A stretch of DNA of 64,000 nt from Desulfobacterales bacterium GWB2_56_26 (GTDB lineage Bacteria; Desulfobacterota; Desulfobulbia; Desulfobulbales; Desulfocapsaceae), in the NCBI GenBank assembly GCA_001799365.1, contig MGTI01000054.1, positions 1 through 64,000 on the forward strand, in the 5' to 3' direction. The notes beneath the pieces are model-generated. The model searched no databases, was not told the origin of the DNA, and worked only from the letters and a program-made list of their open reading frames with translations. How positions within the stretch are numbered: the first letter of the stretch is position 1; the number at the start of each line of letters is the position of its first letter. Made by a program: the position numbers and the translations under genes. This document shows positions 39,199 through 48,745 of the stretch, piece after piece.

Positions 39199-40026
39199 AT
39201 GAAACCTTTCCCTAAACCTGCAAGTAGCGTCATGTTTTCCCCCCCGGCAATATCTGTCTCATCTACAATAGATTCTGCGATAATTCTACAAAAAGCGGCT
39301 GAACTGGCCAAGAAACTCGGCCTGGAAATTATTCCAACACCAGCCGAACGTTCGTCGGAATTGCTTCTCGCCTATACCCCAGAAGGTCTGAAGCTGCTGC
39401 AGGCCCCGTTTGCTTCCGATAGATTCGTCACGCTCTTGTTTGTCGATTTCGTCCATGGCAAAAACGGCTTCAGACGCGCGAAAGACAGTTCGACCAAACA
39501 GGCCATTGCCCGTGCCGCAGGCATCAAGCCGGGATATCGACCGGCGGTTTTCGATTGTACCGCCGGGTTGGGCGGCGATGCTTTTGTCCTGGCCAGTCTA
39601 GGCTGCCGGGTCACCATGTGCGAACGCTCCCCGATTGTCTTCGCCCTGCTCGCAGACGGCTTGGATCGTGCCCTGCAGGACCAAGCCACTGCGGAGATAG
39701 TCCGCCACAGGATGCAACTGGTTGTTGGGGACGCCACATACTTCCTTGCCCAAAATTCCGAAGGCTACGCCACCATTTATCTCGATCCCATGTATCCCCA
39801 TCGACGCAGTTCGGCGCTCAACAGTCAGGCAATGCGCTCCCTGCGCACCCTTGTCGGCGACGATCAGGACTGCGGGACGGTGCTGGAAACGGCGCTGAAA
39901 AAGGCACACAATCGAGTGGTGGTAAAACGGCCGCGATTGGCACCGACGCTCACGGAAACCGTTCCGTCACATGTCATTGGCATGAAGAACAGCCGCTTCG
40001 ATATTTATCTCACGTTCAATTCGTGA
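39199..40026 (+). CDS. rsmJ: RsmJ-like class I SAM-dependent methyltransferase
   Basis: VFDCTAGLGGDAFVLASLGCRVTMCERSPIVFALLADGL, YLDPMYPHRRSSALNSQAMRSLRTLVG, VVVKRPRLA. Confidence 0.85.
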   Translation: MKPFPKPASSVMFSPPAISVSSTIDSAIILQKAAELAKKLGLEIIPTPAERSSELLLAYTPEGLKLLQAPFASDRFVTLLFVDFVHGKNGFRRAKDSSTKQAIARAAGIKPGYRPAVFDCTAGLGGDAFVLASLGCRVTMCERSPIVFALLADGLDRALQDQATAEIVRHRMQLVVGDATYFLAQNSEGYATIYLDPMYPHRRSSALNSQAMRSLRTLVGDDQDCGTVLETALKKAHNRVVVKRPRLAPTLTETVPSHVIGMKNSRFDIYLTFNS

Positions 40027-40036
40027 CGATGGAGCG

Positions 40037-40501
40037 TCATTTATGGTACTTCTCGCCGGCATTGATGGTATACGCCCGATAGAGCTGTTCGATAAGCAGC
40101 ATGCGGGCCATGTCGTGGGTAAATGTCATCTGTGAAAGAGACAGCAGCAGATCGGCCGACTGCAGCACCTTGGCGGAATGTCCTTCCGGACCGCCGATCA
40201 GATAACAGACATGTTTGACTCCCTGCAGCTCCCACCCGGCAATGGTCTCCGCGAATTTTTCCGAAGGAAATTGTTTGCCCCTGGCATCCAGGGCGACGAT
40301 CAATGCTCCCGGCGGTACGGCAGAAAGCAGCAGCATGCCCTCGGCATCGGTGTCGCTTGCCGCTGACTTCGCTCTCCCCTTTTCTTTCAGGACGGTGATT
40401 TTCAGGGAAGTATAGTGACCGAGACGAGAGCTGTATTCCTGCACGCCATCGGCTATAAAGCTGTTCTTTATCTTTCCGAGAAACAGCAGTTCATGTTTCA
40501 T
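40037..40501 (-). CDS. rlmH: 23S rRNA (pseudouridine1915-N3)-methyltransferase
   Basis: ALDARGKQFPSEKFAETI, CYLIGGPEGHSAKVLQSADLLLSLSQMTFTHDMARMLLIEQLYRAYTINAGEKYHK. Confidence 0.96.
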   Translation of the reverse strand: MKHELLFLGKIKNSFIADGVQEYSSRLGHYTSLKITVLKEKGRAKSAASDTDAEGMLLLSAVPPGALIVALDARGKQFPSEKFAETIAGWELQGVKHVCYLIGGPEGHSAKVLQSADLLLSLSQMTFTHDMARMLLIEQLYRAYTINAGEKYHK

Positions 40502-40527
40502 TGGACAATCGGCATAGGCTTTCAGCT

Positions 40528-40920
40528 TCAGCAGCTGAAGCTATCGTTGTTCAGCAATTCTCGGAGAACCTCGCAAAATTGCCGGTAGGAAAGACTCTTA
40601 TTGATGCCGGGACAGGAATCGGCAATGGTGCGAAAATTGGCTTCATCTATAAGGATTGAGGGGTGCAACGGCCACTCACCGCATCGTCGGGGTCGTCCGT
40701 CGTGCACGCTGCAGCCATTGTCATAAAAAATGCAGTGCCCTTCGATGGTCTGCATCTGCACGACGTTGCCCGAGATCCGCCAGAAAGACCGGCGCACGTC
40801 CTCCTCAGGCCGATTCAAGGCCTGCACCATACGTTTTCTGTCATCTGCATCAAGGGATACGGTAGTCTCGCCGTGACAGCAGAAACCGCACCGCGTGCAT
40901 GTAAAAATATCGGCAATCAT
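40528..40920 (-). CDS. YkgJ-type cysteine-cluster protein
   Basis: FTCTRCGFCCHGETTVSLDADD...CIFYDNGCSVHDGRPRRCGEWPLHP. Confidence 0.85.
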   Translation of the reverse strand: MIADIFTCTRCGFCCHGETTVSLDADDRKRMVQALNRPEEDVRRSFWRISGNVVQMQTIEGHCIFYDNGCSVHDGRPRRCGEWPLHPSILIDEANFRTIADSCPGINKSLSYRQFCEVLRELLNNDSFSC

Positions 40921-41027
40921 TTGTTGCTGCACCTAAGAAGGAAAAAGAAAGAACAGATTGATCAGGTCAGGAGAGGATACCCTTCTTTTGCCTGGCTTTC
41001 ATGGAAAAAGACGAACGGAAGGGAAAA

Positions 41028-41603
41028 TCAGGCATTGCCGATGACATCTTCGTAGGTGGCGATATCAATGCCGTACTGCATTGCCGCGGCCTTCCATTTG
41101 AATTCATCAGGCTGGTGGAAAATGATATCGTCATTCGCCGGTACACTCAGCCAACCGTTGGCCATCAGCTCATGCTCCAGCTGGCCGGGACCCCAGCCGG
41201 TATAACCGAGAATGAAGAGATATTGCTGCGGTCCTCTCCCCATGGCGATGTCTTCCAGGACTTTCGTCTCCCGGGTGAGAGACACGGTCTTGCTGATATC
41301 CAGTCTGTATTGCGCCGCATAGTCTCTGAGATAGAGGATGAAAGCCGATTCCAGTTCGACAGGTCCGCCGATATAGACCGGCGGAAGCGATCCTTCCGGA
41401 ACAGGAAGATTGGCGCTTCGCAGTATTTCTGCCAGCGAAAATGCAGGATTCGGTTGATTGATAGCGACGCCCATCGCTCCTTCCTCGTTATGGGCGCAAA
41501 TGTATATCACGTGCTCTTCAAAACGCGGATCCGGCATTTGCGGCGTCGAAACCAGGAAGGTTCCCGCCAGGGAGTGGGTCATGGTGGGTGATTGTCCATT
41601 CAT
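41028..41603 (-). CDS. YqgE/AlgH family protein
   Basis: LAGTFLVSTPQMPDPRFEEHVIYICAHNEEGAMGVAINQP, VYIGGPVE, FILGYTGWGPGQLEHELMANGWL. Confidence 0.94.
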   Translation of the reverse strand: MNGQSPTMTHSLAGTFLVSTPQMPDPRFEEHVIYICAHNEEGAMGVAINQPNPAFSLAEILRSANLPVPEGSLPPVYIGGPVELESAFILYLRDYAAQYRLDISKTVSLTRETKVLEDIAMGRGPQQYLFILGYTGWGPGQLEHELMANGWLSVPANDDIIFHQPDEFKWKAAAMQYGIDIATYEDVIGNA

Positions 41604-41893
41604 AGCCAAGGTTTTTCACTGAAAATTTTTATCCGCGGCTCCGCAAACTATCTTGGTTAGGTTTCCTTGATATGTATTATATATAGTATCAAATGGAAAT
41701 TTGTCACGTCAAGATTCGTCCGCTCTTTTGCTCCGGATGCCAAAAGTATTTGTTTTTAAGGGAATTTTGATCATGACAAAGCAACTTTTGTATCATACAG
41801 TATGCTCATGGATCAACCGGAAGAGTTCCCGGACCGATCAAAGGAACCGTTCTCTTTACATACAGCAACCAACAGTCAGGGAGTCTGTCAGCC

Positions 41894-42073
41894 ATGCCAA
41901 AGACGACAATTCACCCCCCGGGTGATAAGATGAAAAAGGCCATCCAGGAATTATCGGAACTCCTGACCACGAAACCGGGAAAAAGTCGCCGTCAGCTCCT
42001 CGAGCAGGTGGCAATCAAATTTGATCTTTCACCGAGTGAATGCGCCTTTCTTGAACGGCACTTCAAAGAGTAA
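41894..42073 (+). CDS. small 59-aa protein of unknown function
   Basis: MPKTTIHPPGDKMKKAIQELSELLTTKPGKSRRQLLEQVAIKFDLSPSECAFLERHFKE; below the ORF-track length cut-off; alternative ATG at 41930. Confidence 0.45.
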   Translation: MPKTTIHPPGDKMKKAIQELSELLTTKPGKSRRQLLEQVAIKFDLSPSECAFLERHFKE

Positions 42074-42100
42074 GAGCGAAAGAAGCTTCCTTCAGCCAGC

Positions 42101-44401
42101 TCAGTTTGACAAGCTGCAGCGGGTGGCATGTAATTCCTGATAAAACCTCAGCGTCTGCTCACACATCGCCTGGGCGGTGAATTGCTCCGACACCCGCTTT
42201 CGGCCATTCTCGCCGTATTGCTGCAGCTGTTCCCTGCTCATGGCCAAAGCCTCATCGATGGCTATCGCCAGGGCTTTGGGATCTGAGGGTTTCACCAACC
42301 AGCCATTCTCTTTATGAACAACCGTTTCCAGGCTTCCCCCGTGGGCGGTGGCGATGACCGGTTTCCCCATGGCCATGGCCTCAACGGTCGTCCGGCCAAA
42401 GGCCTCCGGTTCCAGCGACGAGGTCGACAAAACGATATCGGCGATAAGAAATGCGGCCGGCATATCGCTGCAATAGCCGACCAGCCGCACCTTATCGGCA
42501 AGGTTGTTTTTGCCGATGTAGTCGTTGAGTTCGGCGGTATACCCCGGATTATCCCGGGTGTCTCCGACAAGAATTGCCTGATAATCTGCAGAGGTAACGT
42601 GATGCAGGCTTTGCAGGAAAAATTCCTGCCCTTTCAACCTGGTCAACCGTCCGGGCAACATCAGGACCGGTCTCTTCCGGTCAATCTGCCAGGCATCGAC
42701 CAGCGTATCGACCCGCTCCGGGGGCACTGCATTCGGATTGAAAACATCCGCATCGACTCCGCGAAAAATAAGACGGACATTGCCATCGCGATGATAACTC
42801 TGCGAGATATGTCGTTGTATACTTTTCGAAACGGCTATTACCCCGTCACCCTTGGCCATTATGGCGCTGTAGGCGTTGACTGAGTAAAAACCATGGAATG
42901 TGGTGATGAGAAGCGGCCGGTCCTTTTTCGGCAGGGTTTTCCAGGCGATGTATCCCACCCAAGCCGGCATCCGCGAACGAAGATGGAGGACGCTGACCCG
43001 ATTCTTTTTCATGAGCCGGCGGAGAGGCCAGATATGCAGCAGGGCTGCGGGGCTTTTGGAGCCGATGTTTTTCTGAAAGTGATCGCTGCCATCCCGCTCC
43101 AGTTGATCGACCAGCCTGCCTCCGCCCGAGACCACAATGGATTTATGGCCGCGTTCCACAAGAAAACGGCCCATCTCAAGCGTCCCCCGTTCGACACCGC
43201 CGCTGTTGAGTTCCGGCAGCAACTGCATGACCGTGAGTGTTCGCGGCTTGCTGGCCTCCTGCCTGATTTCCTTGAGTTCATGATAGAGCGCCAGCGTCTT
43301 CTCGCACATCGCCGCAGCGGTAAAACGTTCCGTCACCCAGAGCCGTCCCTGCCGGCCGAGTTCGGTTGTTTTGCCCAGATCGCCCAAAGCTTCGATAACC
43401 GCCGTTGCCATGGCTTCAGGGTTCATCGGTGTCACCAGCCAGCCTGTAACTCCGGGCAGCACCGTCTCCATACTGCCGCCATGGGCCGTGGCAATGACTG
43501 GTCTTTCCATGGCCATGGCCTCAATTGCCACCTTACCGAAGGCCTCCGGTTGCGTCGATGACGCCGAAACGACGACGTCGGCCAGCATGAACGCGGCGGG
43601 CATATCGCTGCAGTGGCCGACCAGCCTGATTCTCTTGTCCAGGCCGTGAAATCTGATCCTTTCCTGGAGCTTCTTGGTGAAGGAAGGATTTTCATCAGTG
43701 TCGCCGATGAGCAGCGCGATGAAGTCCAGATCCTTGATCAATGCGAGGCTTTCGATCAAAAGGTCCTGGCCTTTCAACTGGGTGAGCCTGCCCGGCAGGA
43801 TGATGACCGGCTTTTTTTCGGAGCCCGGGAGCCACTTTTCCCGCAGAACACGGGTGCGATCGGCTGACACGGCGTCGGGCGAAAACTCCCGGACATCAAA
43901 ACCGCCATGGATAAGGGTGATATTGCCAGTATCAATGCCATAATTTTCGATAATATGCCGCTTGATCGTTTCCGATACCGCGACGACCCTCTCCCCCTTG
44001 GTCATGATGCGTGAATAAGAGTTGACCGAATAAAAGCCATGAAAGGTGGTGATGAGCGACGGCCTGCACTGTTCCGGGATAATCGTCCAGGCCATATAGC
44101 CGATCCAGGCCGGCAGTCGCGAGCGAAGATGGAGGATGTCGACCCGTTCGGTGACGAGAAATCTTTTTAATTTAGTGATATATTGCAGACATCGCAGGCT
44201 CTTTTCACCGATGTACGGCCAGAGGATATGGATGCAGCCATTCTTCTCCAGTTGCGGCACCAGACGGCCGCCGCCCGAAATAACTATGGAACGGTGACCG
44301 CTTTTGGCCAGATATATGGCGAGATCGAGAGTCTCCCCTTCCACGCCGCCTTCATCGAGTTCGGGGAGAACCTGAACTACTGTAAGCTGTCTGGGAACCA
44401 T
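42101..44401 (-). CDS. tandem-duplicated GT4 (group 1) glycosyltransferase, two complete GT domains
   Basis: Halves align over their length: PELDEGGVEGETLDLAIYLAKSGHRSIVISGGGRLVPQLEKNG vs PELNSGGVERGTLEMGRFLVERGHKSIVVSGGGRLVDQLERDG; SDMPAAFMLADVVVSASSTQPEAFGKVAIEAMAMERPVIATAHGGSMETV vs SDMPAAFLIADIVLSTSSLEPEAFGRTTVEAMAMGKPVIATAHGGSLETV. Confidence 0.93.
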   Translation of the reverse strand: MVPRQLTVVQVLPELDEGGVEGETLDLAIYLAKSGHRSIVISGGGRLVPQLEKNGCIHILWPYIGEKSLRCLQYITKLKRFLVTERVDILHLRSRLPAWIGYMAWTIIPEQCRPSLITTFHGFYSVNSYSRIMTKGERVVAVSETIKRHIIENYGIDTGNITLIHGGFDVREFSPDAVSADRTRVLREKWLPGSEKKPVIILPGRLTQLKGQDLLIESLALIKDLDFIALLIGDTDENPSFTKKLQERIRFHGLDKRIRLVGHCSDMPAAFMLADVVVSASSTQPEAFGKVAIEAMAMERPVIATAHGGSMETVLPGVTGWLVTPMNPEAMATAVIEALGDLGKTTELGRQGRLWVTERFTAAAMCEKTLALYHELKEIRQEASKPRTLTVMQLLPELNSGGVERGTLEMGRFLVERGHKSIVVSGGGRLVDQLERDGSDHFQKNIGSKSPAALLHIWPLRRLMKKNRVSVLHLRSRMPAWVGYIAWKTLPKKDRPLLITTFHGFYSVNAYSAIMAKGDGVIAVSKSIQRHISQSYHRDGNVRLIFRGVDADVFNPNAVPPERVDTLVDAWQIDRKRPVLMLPGRLTRLKGQEFFLQSLHHVTSADYQAILVGDTRDNPGYTAELNDYIGKNNLADKVRLVGYCSDMPAAFLIADIVLSTSSLEPEAFGRTTVEAMAMGKPVIATAHGGSLETVVHKENGWLVKPSDPKALAIAIDEALAMSREQLQQYGENGRKRVSEQFTAQAMCEQTLRFYQELHATRCSLSN

Positions 44402-45354
44402 TTCCGTAAAATCCGCTCAGCACAACGTCGTGCTTCATTGAGATTGATATCTTCACACCACCTGCAGTTCCCGCTTGCCCATGAGGAAAAGGAGACAACC
44501 AGTCTCTTCTGCACCAGGAGATCTTCGTTTTTTTTGAATTTACTGTCAGTCCTCTTCCACTCTATCGGCAGGATACCGACCTTGCAGCCGGCGGTCAGGG
44601 CTTCATACATCATGGAGATGGAATCGGCGGTCACCCACACCGCGCTGCTTGCATCGTACTGCTCCTCGATCCAGCCGGGTTGGGTATCCTGATAACGAAA
44701 AAATGAGGCATTATGCGACTCCCGGGCCAATTTGTCCAGCATCAGCACGGTTTCTTGCGGAGTCCTGGGGGAAGATGAAAGAATCCAGGATGTGGTGCTC
44801 TCGGTCTCTATGATCCGTTTCACCATGGCGCAGATGCCCTCCGAATCCCATCTGTGGCTTTTCTCGTCGATGCCTCCCAGCAGAATCAGGCCGCGATCCG
44901 TCCGGTGCTGCCGCCTGTTGATAGAACAATTCGGCGCACCCGACGTCAGCATGATGTTACCCCGTTCAGCCATGCCGTCATGTTCGGGAACAAAACACAG
45001 GTCGAACATTCTCCTGAGATGCCAGGACGGGTTCATGCAAGTGAAGGCCGGAATGTTGTAGCTCTTTTTCAACGCCAGTAAAGGGAGATGACTGCGGCTG
45101 CCGGTACCGAGCAGCAGATCCGTCCCGGCAATCGCCGGCAGTGCGGGATCCGCCATTCCCTTGACCGGCAGAAAGAGGAAAAAAGTGCGCAAAAGCAGAA
45201 GAAGTGGATTCTCGCGTCCTACTTGAATCCTGAGAACCTCGACCTCGGCCATGGTTTGCATAGCCCGGAGTATCCCTGTGGTCTGTTTTTCGTGCCCGGG
45301 TTTGCCGTCCAGCAGAACTGCAACGCGCAATTTTTTGATTGAAGCCTCGCTCAT
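44377..45354 (-). CDS. ELM1-like (mitochondrial fission ELM1/GtrOC1 family) putative glycosyltransferase
   Basis: VAVLLDGKPGHEKQTTGILRAM, LLLGTGSRSHLPLLALKK, CMNPSWHLRRMFDLCFVPEHD, WVTADSISMMYEALTAGCKVGILPI. Confidence 0.8.
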   Translation of the reverse strand: MSEASIKKLRVAVLLDGKPGHEKQTTGILRAMQTMAEVEVLRIQVGRENPLLLLLRTFFLFLPVKGMADPALPAIAGTDLLLGTGSRSHLPLLALKKSYNIPAFTCMNPSWHLRRMFDLCFVPEHDGMAERGNIMLTSGAPNCSINRRQHRTDRGLILLGGIDEKSHRWDSEGICAMVKRIIETESTTSWILSSSPRTPQETVLMLDKLARESHNASFFRYQDTQPGWIEEQYDASSAVWVTADSISMMYEALTAGCKVGILPIEWKRTDSKFKKNEDLLVQKRLVVSFSSWASGNCRWCEDINLNEARRCAERILRKWFPDSLQ

Positions 45355-45387
45355 GAAGATCGGGATGATTTATAACGATGGGGCGAG

Positions 45388-47649
45388 CTATTGTCTGCTC
45401 AGTGCCGGTGGCGGGCCGGCCTGTGCGCCGGGCTGTGGCTTCCGTACGCCGCCGCCGGCGAGTTTGACAATGATCTGATTGCTCTTTTGCAGTCTCTTCG
45501 ACATGGTTTTGAAGAGATGCCGGGAAACATCCGGATATTTTTCGATGAGTTCTTCGATCTTATCGCCGGGAAAACGTTTGACGGTGGACCTTCCCTGACT
45601 GATAACCGATGCGGTACGCTGTTCGCCGGTAATCGCCGCCATCTCCCCGAAGTACTCGCCCGGTTCGGTCAGTTCAGCGATCTTTTTCCCGCCTTTGACC
45701 ACGGTAAGGGCGCCGCGGATGAGCTTGAAGAAGTCAATGTCCTTGTTCCCTTCCCGGATAATGACGTCGCCGTCCTCGTAGTTTTCCTGGTCGGGATTGA
45801 CCAGATAGGCTGGCAGGCTTTCCTTGTGGGCGACCGTGCGCCGCAGGGCTTCCTCGATACTGGTTATGCCTTGTCGCACTTTTTGCAAAGCCGCATCGCG
45901 TAGCGGGGTCATCCCTTCCTGGATGGCGATCTTGCGCAGCTGATCCTCGGGCACCTCGGCGCTGATGGCCTTAGCCACCTCCTCCGTCACTTCCATAAGT
46001 TCGAAGAAACCGACCCGTCCTCTGTAACCAAGACCGTTGCATTCGGGGCAACCGGTGGCGCTGTAAATCTGCAGGTCATTCACCTCGTCCTCCCGAAAAC
46101 CCACCTTTATCAACTCCTGCGGCTCGTATTTGGTAATCTTTTTGCAACTGCTGCAGAGCTTGCGGCCGAGTCGCTGGGAGAGCACCATGGTAACCGCCGA
46201 GGCAAGCATATACGGGGGAATGCCAATATCGATCATACGGCCGATGGTCGCGGCGCTGTCGTTGGTATGCAGGGTTGAAAAGACCAGATGGCCTGTCATG
46301 GCGGCCTTGATGGCGATCTCCGCGGTATCGATATCCCGGATCTCACCAACCATGATGATATCCGGATCCTGACGGAGAAACGCCTTCAGCGCGGCGGCGA
46401 AGGTCATCCCCACTTCCTTGTGGACGTTGACCTGATTGATTCCCTTGAAATTGAATTCGACCGGATCCTCGGCGGTGAGGATTTTGATATCCTCGCTGTT
46501 CATCGAGTTGAGGGCGGAATAGAGGGTAACCGTCTTGCCCGACCCGGTCGGTCCGGTAACCAATAACAACCCTTGCGGGCGACTGAGACACCTCTTCAGC
46601 ATCTCGAAGGTTTCCACCTCAAAGCCCAGTCTGGTCAGATCGACATTCAGCGAGGCCTTGTCGAGAATACGTAAGACAACAGATTCGCCGAACAGAGTCG
46701 GCAGGGAGGAAACCCGAAAATCCACCGAACGGTTCTTGCCCATCCGCATCTTTATGCGCCCGTCCTGCGGGACCCGCCGCTCGGTGATGTCGAGACCGGA
46801 GAGGATCTTCATCCTCGCTACCAGGGCATTTTTGATGGTCAGGGGAAGGTTCATGGTCTTGAACAGCGAACCGTCCTTGCGGTACCGGACCTGCATGGTC
46901 TTTTCGTAGGGTTCCACATGGATATCGGAAACGCCGTCCTGCACCGCTTTTACCAGGATGCCGTTGACCAATTTGATGATAGGCGCATCGGAGGCGGCGA
47001 ACTGTTCACCGATATCATCGCCGGAATCCCCTTCGATCTCGAAATCATCGGCCGCTTCGGCCACAATCGAGCCGAAGTCGTCGATGTGGGTAACATCGAT
47101 CTCCTCTACCGTTTCCTCGGCCCCGCCGAACAAGGACTTCGCCTCGGCATCATCGATGCCGTAATACTTTTTATAGGCCTCAACGATATCTGCTTCGGTG
47201 GAAACGCAGACGGAGAGCTCCTTGTTGAGGAGATTCTGCAGTTCCTCCACCGCCACCGAATCGGAGGGCTCCGCCATGGTAATCTGCAGGGTGCTGCCGA
47301 CGACCCGTAGAGGGAAAGCAAAATACTCCTTGGCCTGCTTGTAGGCCAGAAGTTTGACGACATCTTTTGAAGGCGGTTCGTTTTTGATGACGACGGCCGG
47401 ATAATTGTGCTGACGGCTGAGAAAATTGAAAACCGTGTTGTCGTCGATGTACTCGAGCTGGCGGAGAATGGCGCCGAGCCGCCCGCCGCTTTTCTGCAGG
47501 ATTTTCTTGGCAGTTTCCAGCTGGCTGGGCGTTATGTAACCGGCTTTACTTAAAAGTTCGCCGATTTTGATTTTGCTTGCGCCGGATTGATCCTTGACGG
47601 TCTTCTTCATCGAGGAACGGCGCGAAGAGTCATTACTTTGTAAAGCCAT
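45388..47649 (-). CDS. GspE/PilB-type secretion ATPase with N-terminal MshEN-like and C-terminal cyclic-nucleotide-binding-like domains
   Basis: KIGELLSKAGYITPSQLETA, LLVTGPTGSGKTVTLYSALN, QDPDIIMVGEIRDIDTAEIAIKAAMTGHLVFSTLHTNDSA, zinc Cys pairs CSSC/CPEC; C-terminus DGDVIIREGNKDIDFFKLIRGALTVVKGGKKIAELTEPGEYFGEMAAITGEQRTASVISQ. Confidence 0.92.
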   Translation of the reverse strand: MALQSNDSSRRSSMKKTVKDQSGASKIKIGELLSKAGYITPSQLETAKKILQKSGGRLGAILRQLEYIDDNTVFNFLSRQHNYPAVVIKNEPPSKDVVKLLAYKQAKEYFAFPLRVVGSTLQITMAEPSDSVAVEELQNLLNKELSVCVSTEADIVEAYKKYYGIDDAEAKSLFGGAEETVEEIDVTHIDDFGSIVAEAADDFEIEGDSGDDIGEQFAASDAPIIKLVNGILVKAVQDGVSDIHVEPYEKTMQVRYRKDGSLFKTMNLPLTIKNALVARMKILSGLDITERRVPQDGRIKMRMGKNRSVDFRVSSLPTLFGESVVLRILDKASLNVDLTRLGFEVETFEMLKRCLSRPQGLLLVTGPTGSGKTVTLYSALNSMNSEDIKILTAEDPVEFNFKGINQVNVHKEVGMTFAAALKAFLRQDPDIIMVGEIRDIDTAEIAIKAAMTGHLVFSTLHTNDSAATIGRMIDIGIPPYMLASAVTMVLSQRLGRKLCSSCKKITKYEPQELIKVGFREDEVNDLQIYSATGCPECNGLGYRGRVGFFELMEVTEEVAKAISAEVPEDQLRKIAIQEGMTPLRDAALQKVRQGITSIEEALRRTVAHKESLPAYLVNPDQENYEDGDVIIREGNKDIDFFKLIRGALTVVKGGKKIAELTEPGEYFGEMAAITGEQRTASVISQGRSTVKRFPGDKIEELIEKYPDVSRHLFKTMSKRLQKSNQIIVKLAGGGVRKPQPGAQAGPPPALSRQ

Positions 47650-47811
47650 AGTTGTTAACCGCTGGGTATTTCAGATGTCGGATAAAGCGAGATTATTCAA
47701 TGAGACAATCATCTTCCAGAGATTCTATCATAAAATGTCTCCTTTATGGCAATGCTCTCCGCAATACGTTGTATTTTTGTCCATTGTCGGCGAGATAGGC
47801 AGATCGCCGTC

Positions 47812-48741
47812 TCAATCGTTCAACATGTACTTGCCCTGCATCTCCCGCTGCAGAGGGATCATGATTTCCCGCATGGACGGCTCCGCTGCAGGTGATGTCC
47901 GCAAGGCAAAGATATGCTGCCACTCCTCAAGATTGCAATACACGATTATCTCGGTTTTGCAGGAATTGGGTAATACTGTCCTGGCCGCCTGGGGGGTGGT
48001 GGTTTCGAGGAGCTTGAGGTATTTTGCCTCGGTCAATTCCATGGCTTGTCGCCACAGCGTATACTCTTCGCTCCCTTCCTGGAAAAACATCGGTTTAATG
48101 AAAGTCACCTGATTGTCGAATTTGTCCTGGCTGTAACGGCAATAACGCTGGCTTTCCTGCAGGAAAGAGCACGGCCGGTGCCGCACCAGTTCGTGGGTCA
48201 CCGCGCGATTGATAATGAATCTGACGCTGACGAAGCGGTGTCTTTTCCTGAGCGGGGCCGGGAGCTTGTCGACCTCCTCCAGGCTCAGGCGCTCTATGAC
48301 GACATCGGCATCCTGGGCTATGGCATTCTGCCTGTCGAAAAGAGTATCAAACAGATACGGCAGCTCGCCTGCGAGCATTCCGGTCAAGTTGTTGACGAGA
48401 GGGTTCCGACCAAACTTATTGTAGAGCTCCCTGAAGGCTCGGATCGAGCCGGTAACCAGCAGTCCGCCAAGGGTACGGTCGACCACCAGATATTTCGGCT
48501 GGCAGGCCAGCAGTTCCTGAATATGGTGCGGCGGGCACTGCAGGCTGAAGGATACCACTGCCATTTCCAGTACCGAATTGTGGCCGTGGGCGGCAATGCG
48601 GGTGATAAAAGGAAGGGCCGAATCCTCGGTGATTTTGTCTTCGCTTTTATAGCACACCCGCCCACAGGCCTCCAGTCGGGCAGCGATGGAAACAGAGTCC
48701 AGATAGTCCTGTATTTCAAAGCTCGGCTCGACGATTTTCAT
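47812..48741 (-). CDS. thyX: FAD-dependent thymidylate synthase
   Basis: RHRPCSFLQESQRY matches RHRx7S; FIINRAVTHELVRHR. Confidence 0.95.
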   Translation of the reverse strand: MKIVEPSFEIQDYLDSVSIAARLEACGRVCYKSEDKITEDSALPFITRIAAHGHNSVLEMAVVSFSLQCPPHHIQELLACQPKYLVVDRTLGGLLVTGSIRAFRELYNKFGRNPLVNNLTGMLAGELPYLFDTLFDRQNAIAQDADVVIERLSLEEVDKLPAPLRKRHRFVSVRFIINRAVTHELVRHRPCSFLQESQRYCRYSQDKFDNQVTFIKPMFFQEGSEEYTLWRQAMELTEAKYLKLLETTTPQAARTVLPNSCKTEIIVYCNLEEWQHIFALRTSPAAEPSMREIMIPLQREMQGKYMLND

Positions 48742-48745
48742 TCGA

